This document shows positions 1 through 9,145 of a stretch of DNA of 64,000 bases, one piece after another. Location of the stretch: NCBI RefSeq assembly GCF_000153765.1, contig NZ_DS022294.1, positions 620,836 to 684,835 on the forward strand, read 5' to 3'. The position numbers and the translations under genes were made by a program. The notes under the pieces are model-generated. The model made no database searches, had not been told where the DNA came from, and saw only the letters and a list, made by a program, of their open reading frames with translations. The stretch comes from Mariprofundus ferrooxydans PV-1 (GTDB lineage: Bacteria; Pseudomonadota; Zetaproteobacteria; Mariprofundales; Mariprofundaceae). Positions within the stretch are counted from its first letter, which is position 1. Each line of letters begins with the position of its first letter.

Positions 1-385
1 TTAGGCCTCTGCTCTTCCTCAAACAAACGGGAGTGACTTAATGTCACCTCCCCTTTCGCGTTAGGCCTCTGCTCTTCCTCAAACAAACGGGAGTGACTTA
101 ATGTCACCTCCCCTTTCGCGTTAGGCCTCTGCTCTTCCTCAAACAAACGGGAGTGACTTAATGTCACCTCCCCTTTCGCGTTAGGCCTCTGCTCTTCCTC
201 AAACAAACGGGAGTGACTTAATGTCACGTCTCCCTTTCGCGTTAGGCCTCTGCTCTTCCTCAAACAAACCGTCGTGACTTAATGTCACCTCCCCTTTCGC
301 GTTAGGCTTCTGCTCTTCCTCAAACAAACCGTCGTGACTTAATGCTACTCCCCCTTTCACGTTAGGTCTCCGTCTCTATCTATCT
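1..385. repeat. 60-61 bp tandem repeat array, running off the left edge
   Basis: Six nearly consecutive copies of a 60-61 bp unit start at 1, 61, 121, 181, 242 and 302, and a decayed seventh starts at 362. Copies 1-3 are identical; copy 4 has a one-base insertion; copies 5 and 6 diverge, so decay increases to the right. Each unit begins TTAGGCCTCTGCTC and contains the inverted repeat GTGAC-TTAAT-GTCAC. In copies 1-3 this is extended by GGGA and TCCC arms into a longer hairpin. Copies 5-6 replace GGGA with CCGTC, which shortens the stem. There are no variable spacers, so this is not CRISPR. The stretch from 386 to 588 shows no gene; it is the leader of the kinase gene, with a strong ribosome site (GGAGGT) just before 589. 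Confidence 0.95.
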
Positions 386-588
386 CATTCCTGCAGTCCT
401 AAACATAACTGTTACCTGCCTGCGCTAATGTCCAAATGATTGTGACCTGAATCCAGCTTCATCGGCGTAGATCGCATGAAGAAAATGAACAGAAGGAGGG
501 GGCAACCGCCCGGCTAACCTTGTTTATATTGAGGCTATTCTGTGTAGTGGCTATAATTATCAATCAGGGTTCACCCGTGGAGGTATAG

Positions 589-3132
589 ATGCAAGGAGAG
601 GCCGACAGGGTAGAGACTGGAGAATCCACACTCGACTCTCTGCATTTTTTCGAGGGCCTGGACCGGATAAACAGAGCCATCCAGGGAACTAGTGACCTGA
701 ATGAAATGATGCGCAATGTGCTCGAAGAGGTGCGTTCCATCTTCGATTGCGACCGCGCTTACCTCCTCTACCCATGCAATCCTGACTCAGATTCGTGGAC
801 AGTGCCGATGGAGTCTACCTCTCTGGAATATCCCGGTGCAGGCATCATGAATGTCGATACCCCCATGGACCCGGAAGTCGCGGAGAAAATGCGCCTTCTG
901 CTGGCATGTGACGGAGCCTTAAAGTTCGGCCTCGGTCCTGAACACCCTCTTCCCTCCAATATTTCTCAACGATTCGGAATCAAATCCTTCATCGCAACCG
1001 CCCTGCATCCGAAAAGCGGTGACACATGGGAATTCGGCATTCATCAATGCTCCCACAGCCGTATCTGGACAGCCGGAGAGGAGCGACTGTTCTTGGAGAT
1101 CGGCCGACGACTGACCGACGCTCTGACCAGTCTGCTGGTCAGGCATGAACTGCAAGAGAGCGAGGCCAAGTATCGCCGTTTTGTCGAGACCTCCAGTGAG
1201 GGAATCGTAGGCCTGAACAGCAATCACATAATTACGTTCATCAATGCACGGATGGTCGGAATGATTGGCTATAGCACTGATGAACTTATCGGACATCAAC
1301 TCAGCGATTTCATATTTGAGGAAGATATCGCTGATCACGAGCGGCATATGACGCTGCGTCGCCAAGGGACTTCAGAGCAGTACGAACGCCGGTTACGCTG
1401 CAAAGATGGCAGCGAATTGTGGACACAGGTCTCGGCAAGCGTCATCAATGGTGATAGCGGAGAGTTTCAGGGCTCCTTTGCGATGCTCACCGATATCACC
1501 GAACGTAAACGCATAGAGCAGGATATTATCGCCCGCGAATGCGACTTCCGCACGCTGGTTGAGAACAGCTCTGATCCTATCCTGCGCTATGACCGCGACT
1601 GCCGGCGTACCTATGTCAATCCGGTGATTAATCAGATCAGCGGCAAGCCTATCGATTCACTGCTCGGCTACACACCTGAAGACACCCAGCTACTGAGTGA
1701 CAGCGAAGCGAGAAACCTGACGACAGCCATCCGCCAGACGTTCGACAGTGATCAGGCATGCCATGTCGATTTCAATTTTATTGATCTGAATGACGAGATC
1801 CACGGCTACGATATGCTGTTAGTACCGGAACATGACGCCGATGGCCAGGTAATGACCGTGCTCGGTGTTGCCCACGACATTACCGAACGCAAACAGGCAG
1901 AGCGAAAAATTGCTGAATCCGAACAGAAGTTCCGCAGTCTGGCAGAAAGTTTGCCAGACAACATCATCCTCTATGATCGGCAAGGATTAGCCATATACAT
2001 CAACCCATCTCTTGAAAAAATGCTAGGCGAAAATGCTGTAAAACTGATCGGAAAAAGCGTCCGTGAACGTCACCCAGACGGCAGTTATGAAGCCTACGCA
2101 CAGGCCATTGACAATGCACTCACCAGCGGTGAGGACGATGAAATTGAATTTGTTGTCCCCAATCTGGGAACGGCGACGAATCCTGTTATTCATCAGATTC
2201 GCATTGTCGTCGAGCATGACGAACAGGGTGAAGTGACTGGTGTGCTTGCCATTGGCCGCGACATCAGCGAACAGAAAAAGGCCGAAAGAGAGTTAAATGA
2301 GAAGCAACGCCTGTTGCTGGAGGCACAACAGATTGCCCATGTTGGGAACTGGCACCACGATCTGGTAACCGACGAGATGTACTGGTCGGAGGAGTTTTTC
2401 AACATTCTCGGCATCCCTCCTCAAGAACCCTCTCTCGAATTGGGCCTCTCGTTTATCCATCCCGATGATAAGCAGAAGCTGTTCAACGATATTGAGCTAC
2501 CTGTCAACAAGGATGGCGATTTTGAACAGGAGTTCCGCATCATCAGGCCGGATGGAGAGATTCGCTGGATTCATAGCCGCTGGGTACGCATCAACGGTGA
2601 GAATGGAAACGAGATCAAGCGTGTCGGTACGCATCAGGACATCACCGAACGCAAACAGGCGGAGCAGGAAATGGCGCTGCTTGAGACAGCTGTAAACCGA
2701 TCCTCCGATGCCATCTATCTCATGGACGATCAGACCACACTCTTCCACTACGTCAACGATGCCGCCTGCCGTGCTCTGGGCTATAGCCGGGAGGAGCTTC
2801 AGACCATGAGCCCGCCTGATATCGATCCGGATATCACTGACCGTAAAAACAAGGAGCTGACAAAAGAGGTGGTAGAAGGTACCCCCATCGCCTTTGAGAC
2901 CCACCATAAGACGAAAGATGGGCGAATATTCCCCGTCGAAATCCATGCCTCCTCCTTCGAATATGGCGACAAGACCTTCAGTCTCGCAGTAGCGCGCGAC
3001 ATCACCGAGCGCAAACAGGCCGAGGAGCAACTGCAGCAGGCCCAAAAAATGGAGGCACTCGGCACGCTTGTTGGCGGCATCGCTCACGACTTCAAACAAT
3101 TCGGCTACATTAGCGCAAGCGCCTGCCGATAG
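589..3132 (+). pseudogene. 5' part of a hybrid sensor histidine kinase, cut in its H-box by a mobile element
   Basis: This is the first 835 codons of a large sensor kinase, followed by 12 residues read from the inserted element. It starts at ATG 589 after GGAGGT. A GAF-type domain (about residues 20-185) is followed by five PAS modules (about 190-815), most ending in the typical DITERKQAE linker. The kinase core then begins with GGIAHDF and stops making sense. The missing part (N-box, ATPase, receiver) resumes in frame at 14354, and joining the two gives a 1202-residue GAF-PAS5-HisKA-HATPase-REC protein. As it stands, the product keeps the phospho-accepting His but lacks the catalytic ATP-binding domain, so it cannot autophosphorylate. 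No membrane segment is seen, so it is probably cytosolic. Confidence 0.95.
3094..3111. other. attL, left junction of the integrated element
   Basis: The kinase reading frame is intact through TTC at 3091-3093. The AA at 3094-3095 is common to both junctions, and element sequence begins at 3096. Element positions 3103-3111 read GGCTACATT, seven bases from the AA. This is the right arm of a reconstructed attP whose left arm AATGTAGCC lies at the other end of the element (14338-14346). Confidence 0.93.
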
Positions 3133-3141
3133 ATAGTAGGC

Positions 3142-4782
3142 TTGCCAATAAGGAGCTTATTATATGCAAAGAAAGCCTATTCCTATATCAGATTTTCCAC
3201 GCCACAACAGTTGAAAGGTGACAGCTTACGCCGCCAACTTGAAGCAAGCCGTACCTATGCGGAAAAGCATGACCTAATTCTAGACGATAGCCTACGTGAC
3301 ATTGGAATGAGTGCGTATAAAGGAAAGAACGCTACTGAAGGGGCACTGAAGGACTTTATCAAACTGGTTGAAGATGGCCATGTCGACAAGGGTTCTATTT
3401 TGATTCTGGAGAGTTTGGATAGGTTATCCCGCCAGCAGGTTTTCACGGCCTTGGGGTTATTTTCCTCTCTCCTGTCAGCAGGTGTTGAAATCGTTACTTT
3501 GGCGGATGGACAGCATTACACTTCAGAAAGCATCAACGATGTGGGTCAACTTATGTTTAGTTTGATTTCTATGAGTCGCAGCCATGAAGAATCCGCCGTA
3601 AAATCCAAACGCATATCAGCGAGTTGGGAGAACAAGCGTAAACTAGCGGTGGAGTTCAAACGACCTATGACCAATCAATGTCCAAAATGGTTGCGTATAT
3701 CAAAGGACAGAAGCTGTTTTAAAGTGATTGAAGCTCGTGCAAAGGTCATTAGATGTATCTTTGATCAGAGCATCGCAGGGACAGGACAACGGAAGATTGC
3801 AGCGGGATTGAATGAGCGTGGAGTTTCTACTTTTAATGGTGGTGATATGTGGCACTCGTCATACATTGCTAAGATCATCCGTAGTAAATCAGTTATAGGT
3901 GAATATCAGCCCAAGCAGAAAGGTGAGCCAATTGGTGAATCTATTCCTGGTTACTATCCGGCTATTGTAAGCGAGGGTATTTTTGATAAAGCACAGGCAG
4001 CCCGCGTCAGTAGAATAAATCCTTCATCAGCAGGTAGGAAGGGAGAAAAGTTTTCCAACTTATTTTCAGGTATGTGTAAATGTTTGGAGTGCCATTCGAC
4101 CTTTCGTATGATCAAGAATGGTCGTTCTCATTTATTTCGCTGCAATAGTAACTATATGGGAAATGGTTGTAAGTGCGTCAAACGCTGGCGCCATCGTGAT
4201 GTTGAAAATGCAGCATTGCTTGTAATAAGTGAGAAAATTGATTGGTTCAGTGCTTTAGGCGGCCATACAAGCAGCAAGCAAAAACTGGAATCTGAAGTAG
4301 CGATACTGAATGCAAAGCTATTGGATGTTGAAAAGCAGGTTAGTCGCTTTGCCGATCTTTTTAGCTTAGCTGAAGGTTCGATGATGACAGATGCTCGGAA
4401 AAGGTATGTGAAAGCCATGCAGAGCGCTGATGGGGTTCGCCATGATATTGAGGTAAAAGAGGCAGAGCTTCGCACCTTCACGCCAGTTCAGCATAACCTA
4501 GATAGGCTGAACCGTATTATCTTCGAACTTAGGTCAGAGACTGATGTGCACAAGCTGTATGAACTGCGTGCACAGATTAATGGGATGTTCCGTGATGTAG
4601 GGTTAAAGCTCTATTTCAATGAACATGGTGTATTTTATTACCTCAAGAAAACGAATCAAAAAGGTATTGTTTTGATTGATGAACATAAGGAAGTTCTTTC
4701 CATGGGGGCTGATCTTGAAATGCTCCAACGCTCTTTTTCTGGAATGAATGAATGTATTGAAGAGGTAAGAAATTTAGCCTGA
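3142..4782 (+). CDS. large serine recombinase (site-specific integrase of the element)
   Basis: It catalyses integration and excision of the element. The N-terminal resolvase domain (about residues 10-160) has the catalytic serine S19 in YIRFSTPQQ. A Recombinase domain follows (about 170-290, RKIAAGLNERGVST). A zinc-ribbon region (about 315-355) has Cys pairs in CKCLEC and later CNSNYMGNGCKC, then a coiled-coil segment and a C-terminal tail. The 546-residue length fits this family. TTG at 3142 is the best in-frame start because a stop lies just upstream; an AAGGAG sits inside the gene start, so initiation is uncertain. It lies 31 bases from the AA crossover, the usual place for an integrase next to its own att site. 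Confidence 0.95.
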   Translation: MPIRSLLYAKKAYSYIRFSTPQQLKGDSLRRQLEASRTYAEKHDLILDDSLRDIGMSAYKGKNATEGALKDFIKLVEDGHVDKGSILILESLDRLSRQQVFTALGLFSSLLSAGVEIVTLADGQHYTSESINDVGQLMFSLISMSRSHEESAVKSKRISASWENKRKLAVEFKRPMTNQCPKWLRISKDRSCFKVIEARAKVIRCIFDQSIAGTGQRKIAAGLNERGVSTFNGGDMWHSSYIAKIIRSKSVIGEYQPKQKGEPIGESIPGYYPAIVSEGIFDKAQAARVSRINPSSAGRKGEKFSNLFSGMCKCLECHSTFRMIKNGRSHLFRCNSNYMGNGCKCVKRWRHRDVENAALLVISEKIDWFSALGGHTSSKQKLESEVAILNAKLLDVEKQVSRFADLFSLAEGSMMTDARKRYVKAMQSADGVRHDIEVKEAELRTFTPVQHNLDRLNRIIFELRSETDVHKLYELRAQINGMFRDVGLKLYFNEHGVFYYLKKTNQKGIVLIDEHKEVLSMGADLEMLQRSFSGMNECIEEVRNLA

Positions 4783-4870
4783 AGTTCTTTGTGCACAAGG
4801 CGTGCACAAGAAATAGCTAAAGTGGGGATAAGTTCAGTCGATAGGCTGTAAAATACTATTGGAGGTGCTT

Positions 4871-5125
4871 ATGCCAAAACCATCAACGAAATCATCAGGA
4901 ATCAGAATGCCCACAGAGCTTTATAACTGGATAGATCAGTATGCTGCTAAAAAGAGAGTGTCTCGCAGTCAGTGCGTTTGCGACTTAGTTAAAAAAGCCA
5001 GAGGAAGTCTTTCCCGAAGAGTTGAAACTAAACAGCCATGGACGATCCATGCTGCCAAAGCAGGTGAATATGTTTCGGTTGGCATCATTCTGGTGGACAT
5101 TCAATGTATGGCCGGTTTGCTGTAG
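4871..5125 (+). CDS. small ribbon-helix-helix DNA-binding protein
   Basis: An 84-residue protein starting at ATG 4871, five bases after GGAGG. The N-terminal half has the pattern of a ribbon-helix-helix fold: a short strand (SSGIRMPTELYNWIDQYA) followed by two helices (KKRVSRSQCVCDLVKKA). The C-terminal 40 residues match nothing I recognise. It follows the recombinase by 88 bases on the same strand. In mobilizable elements such proteins act as excision factors, relaxosome accessory proteins or repressors of the recombinase or mob genes; which applies here is not visible. No toxin partner is adjacent, so an antitoxin role is less likely. Confidence 0.65.
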   Translation: MPKPSTKSSGIRMPTELYNWIDQYAAKKRVSRSQCVCDLVKKARGSLSRRVETKQPWTIHAAKAGEYVSVGIILVDIQCMAGLL

Positions 5126-5272
5126 CTAATATAAGTGTAGTTTCTCTATAAAAAGATAACTGGCATTTCAAGTGGAAGCTTACCCATTGCAAGAGTATTT
5201 AAGTTTAAATAGATAAGCTTGTCCTTAGAAATGGTAGTGAAAGCACATGATTTTGATGGAGTTGTTTTAGTT

Positions 5273-5471
5273 AGTCGACTTTTTTTTGTCATGTCAGATG
5301 CGTTGAAAACTAATGACAATAAAAAGTTGACTTTAGGCTCACAGGATTGAAGTGGTTTTTTTTATAATCTATCAGTCGATTTTTTGTTGTTATGACATAT
5401 CATAAAAAAGTAGAATCCGCTTGTTCTTTCTACTTTTTTTTGCATATACAATAACAATCCAAAAAGTGACT
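5273..5471. repeat. two-hairpin repeat, copy 1 (modules A and B)
   Basis: Module A (5273-5332) opens with AGTCGACTTTTT and closes with AAAAAGTTGACT, making a long imperfect hairpin whose arms also pair over TGTCAT and ATGACA. Module B (5374-5471) opens with AGTCGATTTTTTG and closes with AAAAAGTGACT, and holds an inner stem AAAAAAGTAGAA / TTCTACTTTTTT. The 41 bp between the modules is unrelated to the matching spacer in copy 2. A second A+B pair occurs at 8925-9127, so the two copies bracket the four cassette genes as direct repeats. The rest of 5126-5846 is AT-rich and holds only the cassette promoter and leader. Confidence 0.92.
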
Positions 5472-5646
5472 CCTAGCTACGTTGTTTTACAGCTTAGAGT
5501 TCATACCGATGCGTGATTAGTATGAATCCTTAAATTGAGAATATGTTTTATTAAAAGAACGAGCCTTGATTATTGATATAAAGAACCAATTCCTAAAAGT
5601 CAAGTTAAAAATTTATGTAAATGATTGTAAAATAACGACATTTAGC

Positions 5647-5674
5647 TTGACAAAGCCGAAATATTTGATATATT
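5647..5674 (+). promoter_or_regulatory. sigma70-type promoter of the AAA ATPase cassette
   Basis: TTGACA at 5647-5652 is a consensus -35 box. TATATT at 5669-5674 is a good -10 box, 16 bases away. The first supported start codon downstream is ATG 5847, leaving an untranslated leader of about 165 bases. That leader contains a short open frame starting ATGCCTACA at 5773, mirrored by the same bases at the true start of the ATPase. Confidence 0.6.
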
Positions 5675-5846
5675 AAATCACCACTTATGCATTTTTAACT
5701 TTGTGATAACTATGAATCTTTGAGGTGGTACTTCCCATGCAGATTAAAAACTAACCCTTTTTAGAATTACCTATGCCTACAATTTATTGATATTTTTTTA
5801 CCGCTATTTCGCGGATGGATTGCTATTGCCCAATGGAGAGTTACTG

Positions 5847-6965
5847 ATGCCTACAAAAGAAGAGTTAGACCAGATATTTGCATCACCTAAGAAGCGTGAA
5901 AGGAAATCAGAAGGTTTCGCAAAGCGAGGTTCATTTAAAAATTTAAACAGTACTGAGGATATTCACGAGCCTGCATATTCGATGTGTCTATTTGATAGGA
6001 TGGAAGTACTGCAAAAGTTAAAAACAGTTGGACAGCAAAAAGATTCCCAAGAGATTCAAGCTTGTCTTAGAAAGATGCAAATAAATGGAGGACAATCGTT
6101 TCTTGCTCCCCTGCCAGCAGGTTATGAAGCATTGCTTGATAACTTGCTGAATATGTACCCTCATTTTCACAACGTTGTTAACTTTATTAAGCAGCGAATG
6201 CGGTTAAATGCGCTAAAAGAACACCCCGCCCTAGAGTTTGGAGCATCTATTCTTTTGGATGGTCCTGCAGGCTGTGGAAAGACTTCTTTTCTGATGAAAT
6301 TGAGCAGAATCTTTGAAACGGAATTTGCTTCGATTTCATGTGCAGCAGCCACAAATAATTTTGATTTAACTGGCTTGTCAGCAGGCTGGGGAAATGGTCG
6401 TCCGGGTAAAATATATGATTTATTGATTAATTCTAGATGTCCTAATCCAGTGATACTTCTCGATGAAATTGATAAAACCAATAGCCAAGCTGAAAAACAG
6501 AATTTCACAGGAGCCTTATATGGACTACTAGAAAAAAATAACGCCAAATCATTCCAAGATGAGTTTATAGGAATAGCGATGGATGCGAGTAAGATTAATT
6601 GGTTTGCCACAAGTAATGATACTACCTGCTTAGATGAGCCTATTCGTGATCGGTTTGAGGTTATCTCGGTTAGTGCTCCAAGCGAACAGCATTTGGAACA
6701 AATTATTCCCCAGTTATTTCAATCTACTGTATTGGAAATTGGTCTTCAAAGTTCTTTTGCAATAGAGCTGAATGAGAGTGTGGTTAGAAAGGTGCTGTCA
6801 TACCGCAATATTTCAATTCGTCGCATCCAGTCTGTTCTAAAATCTGGCTTAGCAAATGCGGCATGTCGTGTGAAAAGAGGAGAAAAAAAGGTGTCATTAT
6901 TAGCATTAGATATTCCTGAATATCACTCGATTGAGACAAAACAAAAAATAGGATTTATTCACTGA
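5847..6965 (+). CDS. AAA+ ATPase, Lon-like ATPase module without a protease domain
   Basis: A 372-residue single-module AAA+ protein. Walker A is GPAGCGKT (residues 139-146), Walker B is ILLDEID (about 203-209), a sensor-1 Asn lies in FATSND, and an arginine-finger-like RDRFE follows. The stretch after Walker B (ALYGLLEKNN, then FATSND) follows the order seen in Lon ATPase domains, but the chain ends after the small AAA subdomain with no Ser/Lys protease. The N-terminal 130 residues are not recognised. ATG 5847 follows GGAG at good spacing; an earlier in-frame TTG at 5787 is weaker. Its stop overlaps the next gene's start by one base, so the two are translationally coupled. The substrate is unknown. 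Confidence 0.88.
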   Translation: MPTKEELDQIFASPKKRERKSEGFAKRGSFKNLNSTEDIHEPAYSMCLFDRMEVLQKLKTVGQQKDSQEIQACLRKMQINGGQSFLAPLPAGYEALLDNLLNMYPHFHNVVNFIKQRMRLNALKEHPALEFGASILLDGPAGCGKTSFLMKLSRIFETEFASISCAAATNNFDLTGLSAGWGNGRPGKIYDLLINSRCPNPVILLDEIDKTNSQAEKQNFTGALYGLLEKNNAKSFQDEFIGIAMDASKINWFATSNDTTCLDEPIRDRFEVISVSAPSEQHLEQIIPQLFQSTVLEIGLQSSFAIELNESVVRKVLSYRNISIRRIQSVLKSGLANAACRVKRGEKKVSLLALDIPEYHSIETKQKIGFIH

Positions 6966-7714
6966 TGAAGATACATATCCTTTCTGACTTGCATCTTGAA
7001 TGTGCTTCATTTGAGCCTGCTGTAACTTCTGCTGATCTGATAGTCCTAGCTGGAGACATTGGTGTTGGTGTGACTGGTATTAACTGGGCGAAAGAGTGTT
7101 TTCAAGTTCCTGTACTGTATGTACCAGGCAATCATGAGTTCCATGATCCATCGATGTTGATGGATGAGCATATAGCTTTGATGCAACAGGCATGTTCGGG
7201 ATCAAATGTGATGCTTATGGATAACAAAACTACAGTAATCAATGGAGTACGGTTTATTGGGTCTACTCTATGGACTGACTTGCAAAAATTTAAATCGATA
7301 CTGTTTTGTGATGCTGACAGAATTATATCGGAGTATGAGATCAACCAACATGCTGGAGGTTTGAAGCATTTTGATTGGGTGTATGCACAAACACTGTTTG
7401 AAAGAAACAAGCTGTGGCTTCAATCTGAATTGGCGCGATCATTTAATGGAAAAACAGTTGTGGCAACTCATCATGCACCTTCGAGGAAAAGCATAGCTCC
7501 TCAATATAAGGGGAATGATTGGAATCCATGCTTTGCATCTGATCTAGAGTCATTAATTCTTGATGTGGACTTGTGGATTCATGGCCATACGCACAGTAGC
7601 TTGGATTATGTATTAAATGGCGCTCGCGTGGTCTGTAATCCTCGGGGATACCCTAACCCTTTAGGTGGGTGGGAGAATGGATTTTTTACCCCGTCGATGG
7701 TGGTAGAGATATGA
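6965..7714 (+). CDS. calcineurin-like metallophosphoesterase
   Basis: A 249-residue metallophosphoesterase with the full set of metal ligands in order: DLHLE near the N-terminus, GDIG, GNHEFHD, a THHAPS block, and HGHTH near the C-terminus. The family hydrolyses phosphomonoesters or phosphodiesters, including nucleic acid ends and cyclic nucleotides; sequence alone does not choose. There is no signal peptide, so it is cytosolic. The start overlaps the ATPase stop, so the two are probably co-expressed and may work together. A hairpin with stem CCCTGA/TCAGGG lies just after the stop (about 7734-7753). Confidence 0.9.
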   Translation: MKIHILSDLHLECASFEPAVTSADLIVLAGDIGVGVTGINWAKECFQVPVLYVPGNHEFHDPSMLMDEHIALMQQACSGSNVMLMDNKTTVINGVRFIGSTLWTDLQKFKSILFCDADRIISEYEINQHAGGLKHFDWVYAQTLFERNKLWLQSELARSFNGKTVVATHHAPSRKSIAPQYKGNDWNPCFASDLESLILDVDLWIHGHTHSSLDYVLNGARVVCNPRGYPNPLGGWENGFFTPSMVVEI

Positions 7715-7912
7715 AAGCATTCAACTTTCATGCCCTGATGGCTGTTTCAGGGTCATGCTTCCTATATGGATAGTGATAGTGATTGACCTTGGATATGTCG
7801 ATAGTCGAATGCTTCCAAACATGATGATTTCAACTGTGTGGGATTTGAGCCTTCAGAATGATGTGGTTGAACCGATAAATAATGAGTTAACAAGATATTG
7901 AGGGATTAGGGC

Positions 7913-8458
7913 ATGAATAACAAAAAACTACTGATACTGGATATTGATGAAACATTAATCCATGGCTCCCAGCATCGTTTGGATACTGAACCTGATGCTA
8001 TATCGGATTGGTGTTATCTTTATAAGCGGCCACATGTTGATTCGTTTATGAAGTTTTGCCGTGAGCATTATAAGGTAGCTATTTGGACTACTGCATCGCC
8101 TGAGCATGCCAAGTTGGCTTTGGGGGCGATATGCAGCCCTGACTATCCCTTTGAGTTCATATGGACGGGCAATCGTTGCACTCAAGTTGTTGACTCAATC
8201 GGCATGTGTGATTTTGGTGGTGGTTATCATTGGGTTAAAAACTTAAAGAAGGTTAAGCGCATTGGTTTCCGTCTGGAACAAACAATCATGGTTGATGATA
8301 CGCCATCGATGCTTGAGAAGAACTACGGAAACCTGATCCAAATTGAAAAATTCTTAGGTGCTCAGGATGACCATGAACTTCAGCGGTTAATGCCATATTT
8401 GCTTCAATTAAAGGATGCGGACAATATTCGAAAAATTGAAAAGCGATGTTGGCGATAG
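7913..8458 (+). CDS. HAD phosphatase of the FCP1/NLI-interacting-factor type
   Basis: A 181-residue protein with the HAD nucleophile motif DIDETL (Asp10, Asp12), the threonine motif in VAIWTTAS, and a late acidic VDDTP motif. The KRPHVDSFMKFC block after the nucleophile is typical of FCP1/SCP-like phosphatases, best known for dephosphorylating the RNA polymerase II tail in eukaryotes. Bacterial members are mostly uncharacterised and common on mobile DNA. It starts at ATG 7913 after a GAGGGATTAGGG stretch, 198 bases after the metallophosphoesterase on the same strand. A protein, nucleotide or nucleic-acid 3'-phosphate could be the substrate; I cannot tell which. Confidence 0.82.
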   Translation: MNNKKLLILDIDETLIHGSQHRLDTEPDAISDWCYLYKRPHVDSFMKFCREHYKVAIWTTASPEHAKLALGAICSPDYPFEFIWTGNRCTQVVDSIGMCDFGGGYHWVKNLKKVKRIGFRLEQTIMVDDTPSMLEKNYGNLIQIEKFLGAQDDHELQRLMPYLLQLKDADNIRKIEKRCWR

Positions 8459-8553
8459 AATTTCATATATATAGTACTGATGACTGTATTGAGGCATATG
8501 GTTCAGTTCGATATATTGAATGCCATGATACTAAAATAAAAGAGGTTGAAAAT

Positions 8554-8904
8554 ATGAATCCATGTTTGGAAGATGTATTATATGAATTATTTGAAAGATT
8601 GCCACATATTGATAATGATCAAAGAATGGATCTTTATACTGAGTTAGAAAATAGTGATCAAAATATTGATACTTTTTTGCGTATTACTGTTCGAATAAAA
8701 AAAGACCTTCAGGATTTTCAAAAGTCTCTTGATGCTGACAAGATAAGAGAGGCACTTGAAAATGATGAAGACTTAATTGATATTGAACTTGATAACACTG
8801 CAGGAGAGTTAATTGAAGCGATTGATAAAACCTATGAAATTCTTGGAGAGTCATGGAAAGATATTCCTGTTGATATTTTTGAGGAATGTATAAGTTTAGA
8901 TTGA
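8554..8904 (+). CDS. small acidic protein of unknown function
   Basis: I do not recognise this 116-residue protein. It is strongly acidic and predicted mostly helical, rich in Asp, Glu and Ile (for example DLIDIELDNTAGELIEA). ATG 8554 follows AGAGGT at good spacing. An in-frame ATG at 8446, overlapping the phosphatase gene, would give 152 residues but has a poor ribosome site. As the last gene of the cassette it could be an inhibitor, a DNA mimic or an adaptor of the upstream enzymes. That is only a guess from charge and position. Confidence 0.6.
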   Translation: MNPCLEDVLYELFERLPHIDNDQRMDLYTELENSDQNIDTFLRITVRIKKDLQDFQKSLDADKIREALENDEDLIDIELDNTAGELIEAIDKTYEILGESWKDIPVDIFEECISLD

Positions 8905-8924
8905 TGTTTAAGTGTAAAAATATG

Positions 8925-9127
8925 AGTCGACTTTTTTTTGTCATGTCAGATACGTTGAAAGCTATGACAATAAAAAGTTGACTCCCTATACACCCTCTGA
9001 ATATAGGCATATTGTGAGATCAAATTAATTAGTCGATTTTTTGTTGTTATGACATATCACAAAAAAGTAGAATTCGTTTGTCCTTTCTACTTTTTTTTGA
9101 TATACAATAACAATCCAAAAGTTGACT
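8925..9127. repeat. two-hairpin repeat, copy 2 (modules A and B)
   Basis: Module A (8925-8983) and module B (9031-9127) repeat those at 5273-5332 and 5374-5471 with few changes, in the same orientation and order. The 47 bp between them is unrelated to the copy-1 spacer. This copy lies between the end of the acidic gene (+) and the end of the relaxase gene (-), where a bidirectional terminator would be useful. The AAAAAAGTAGAA / TTCTACTTTTTT stem in module B could serve that role. Confidence 0.92.
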
Positions 9128-9145
9128 CCTAAACGCCCCTGCTTA

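Noticed and set aside
1-385. CRISPR array
   Set aside because: The repeats are directly adjacent 60-61 bp units with no unique spacers between them and no cas genes nearby.
4871-5125. Toxin-antitoxin pair
   Set aside because: Only the ribbon-helix-helix gene is present. The following 700 bases contain no toxin-like frame.
5273-9127. Integron cassette array with attC sites
   Set aside because: No integron integrase and no GTTRRRY core motifs. The repeats are direct copies of the same hairpin pair, not variable cassette ends.
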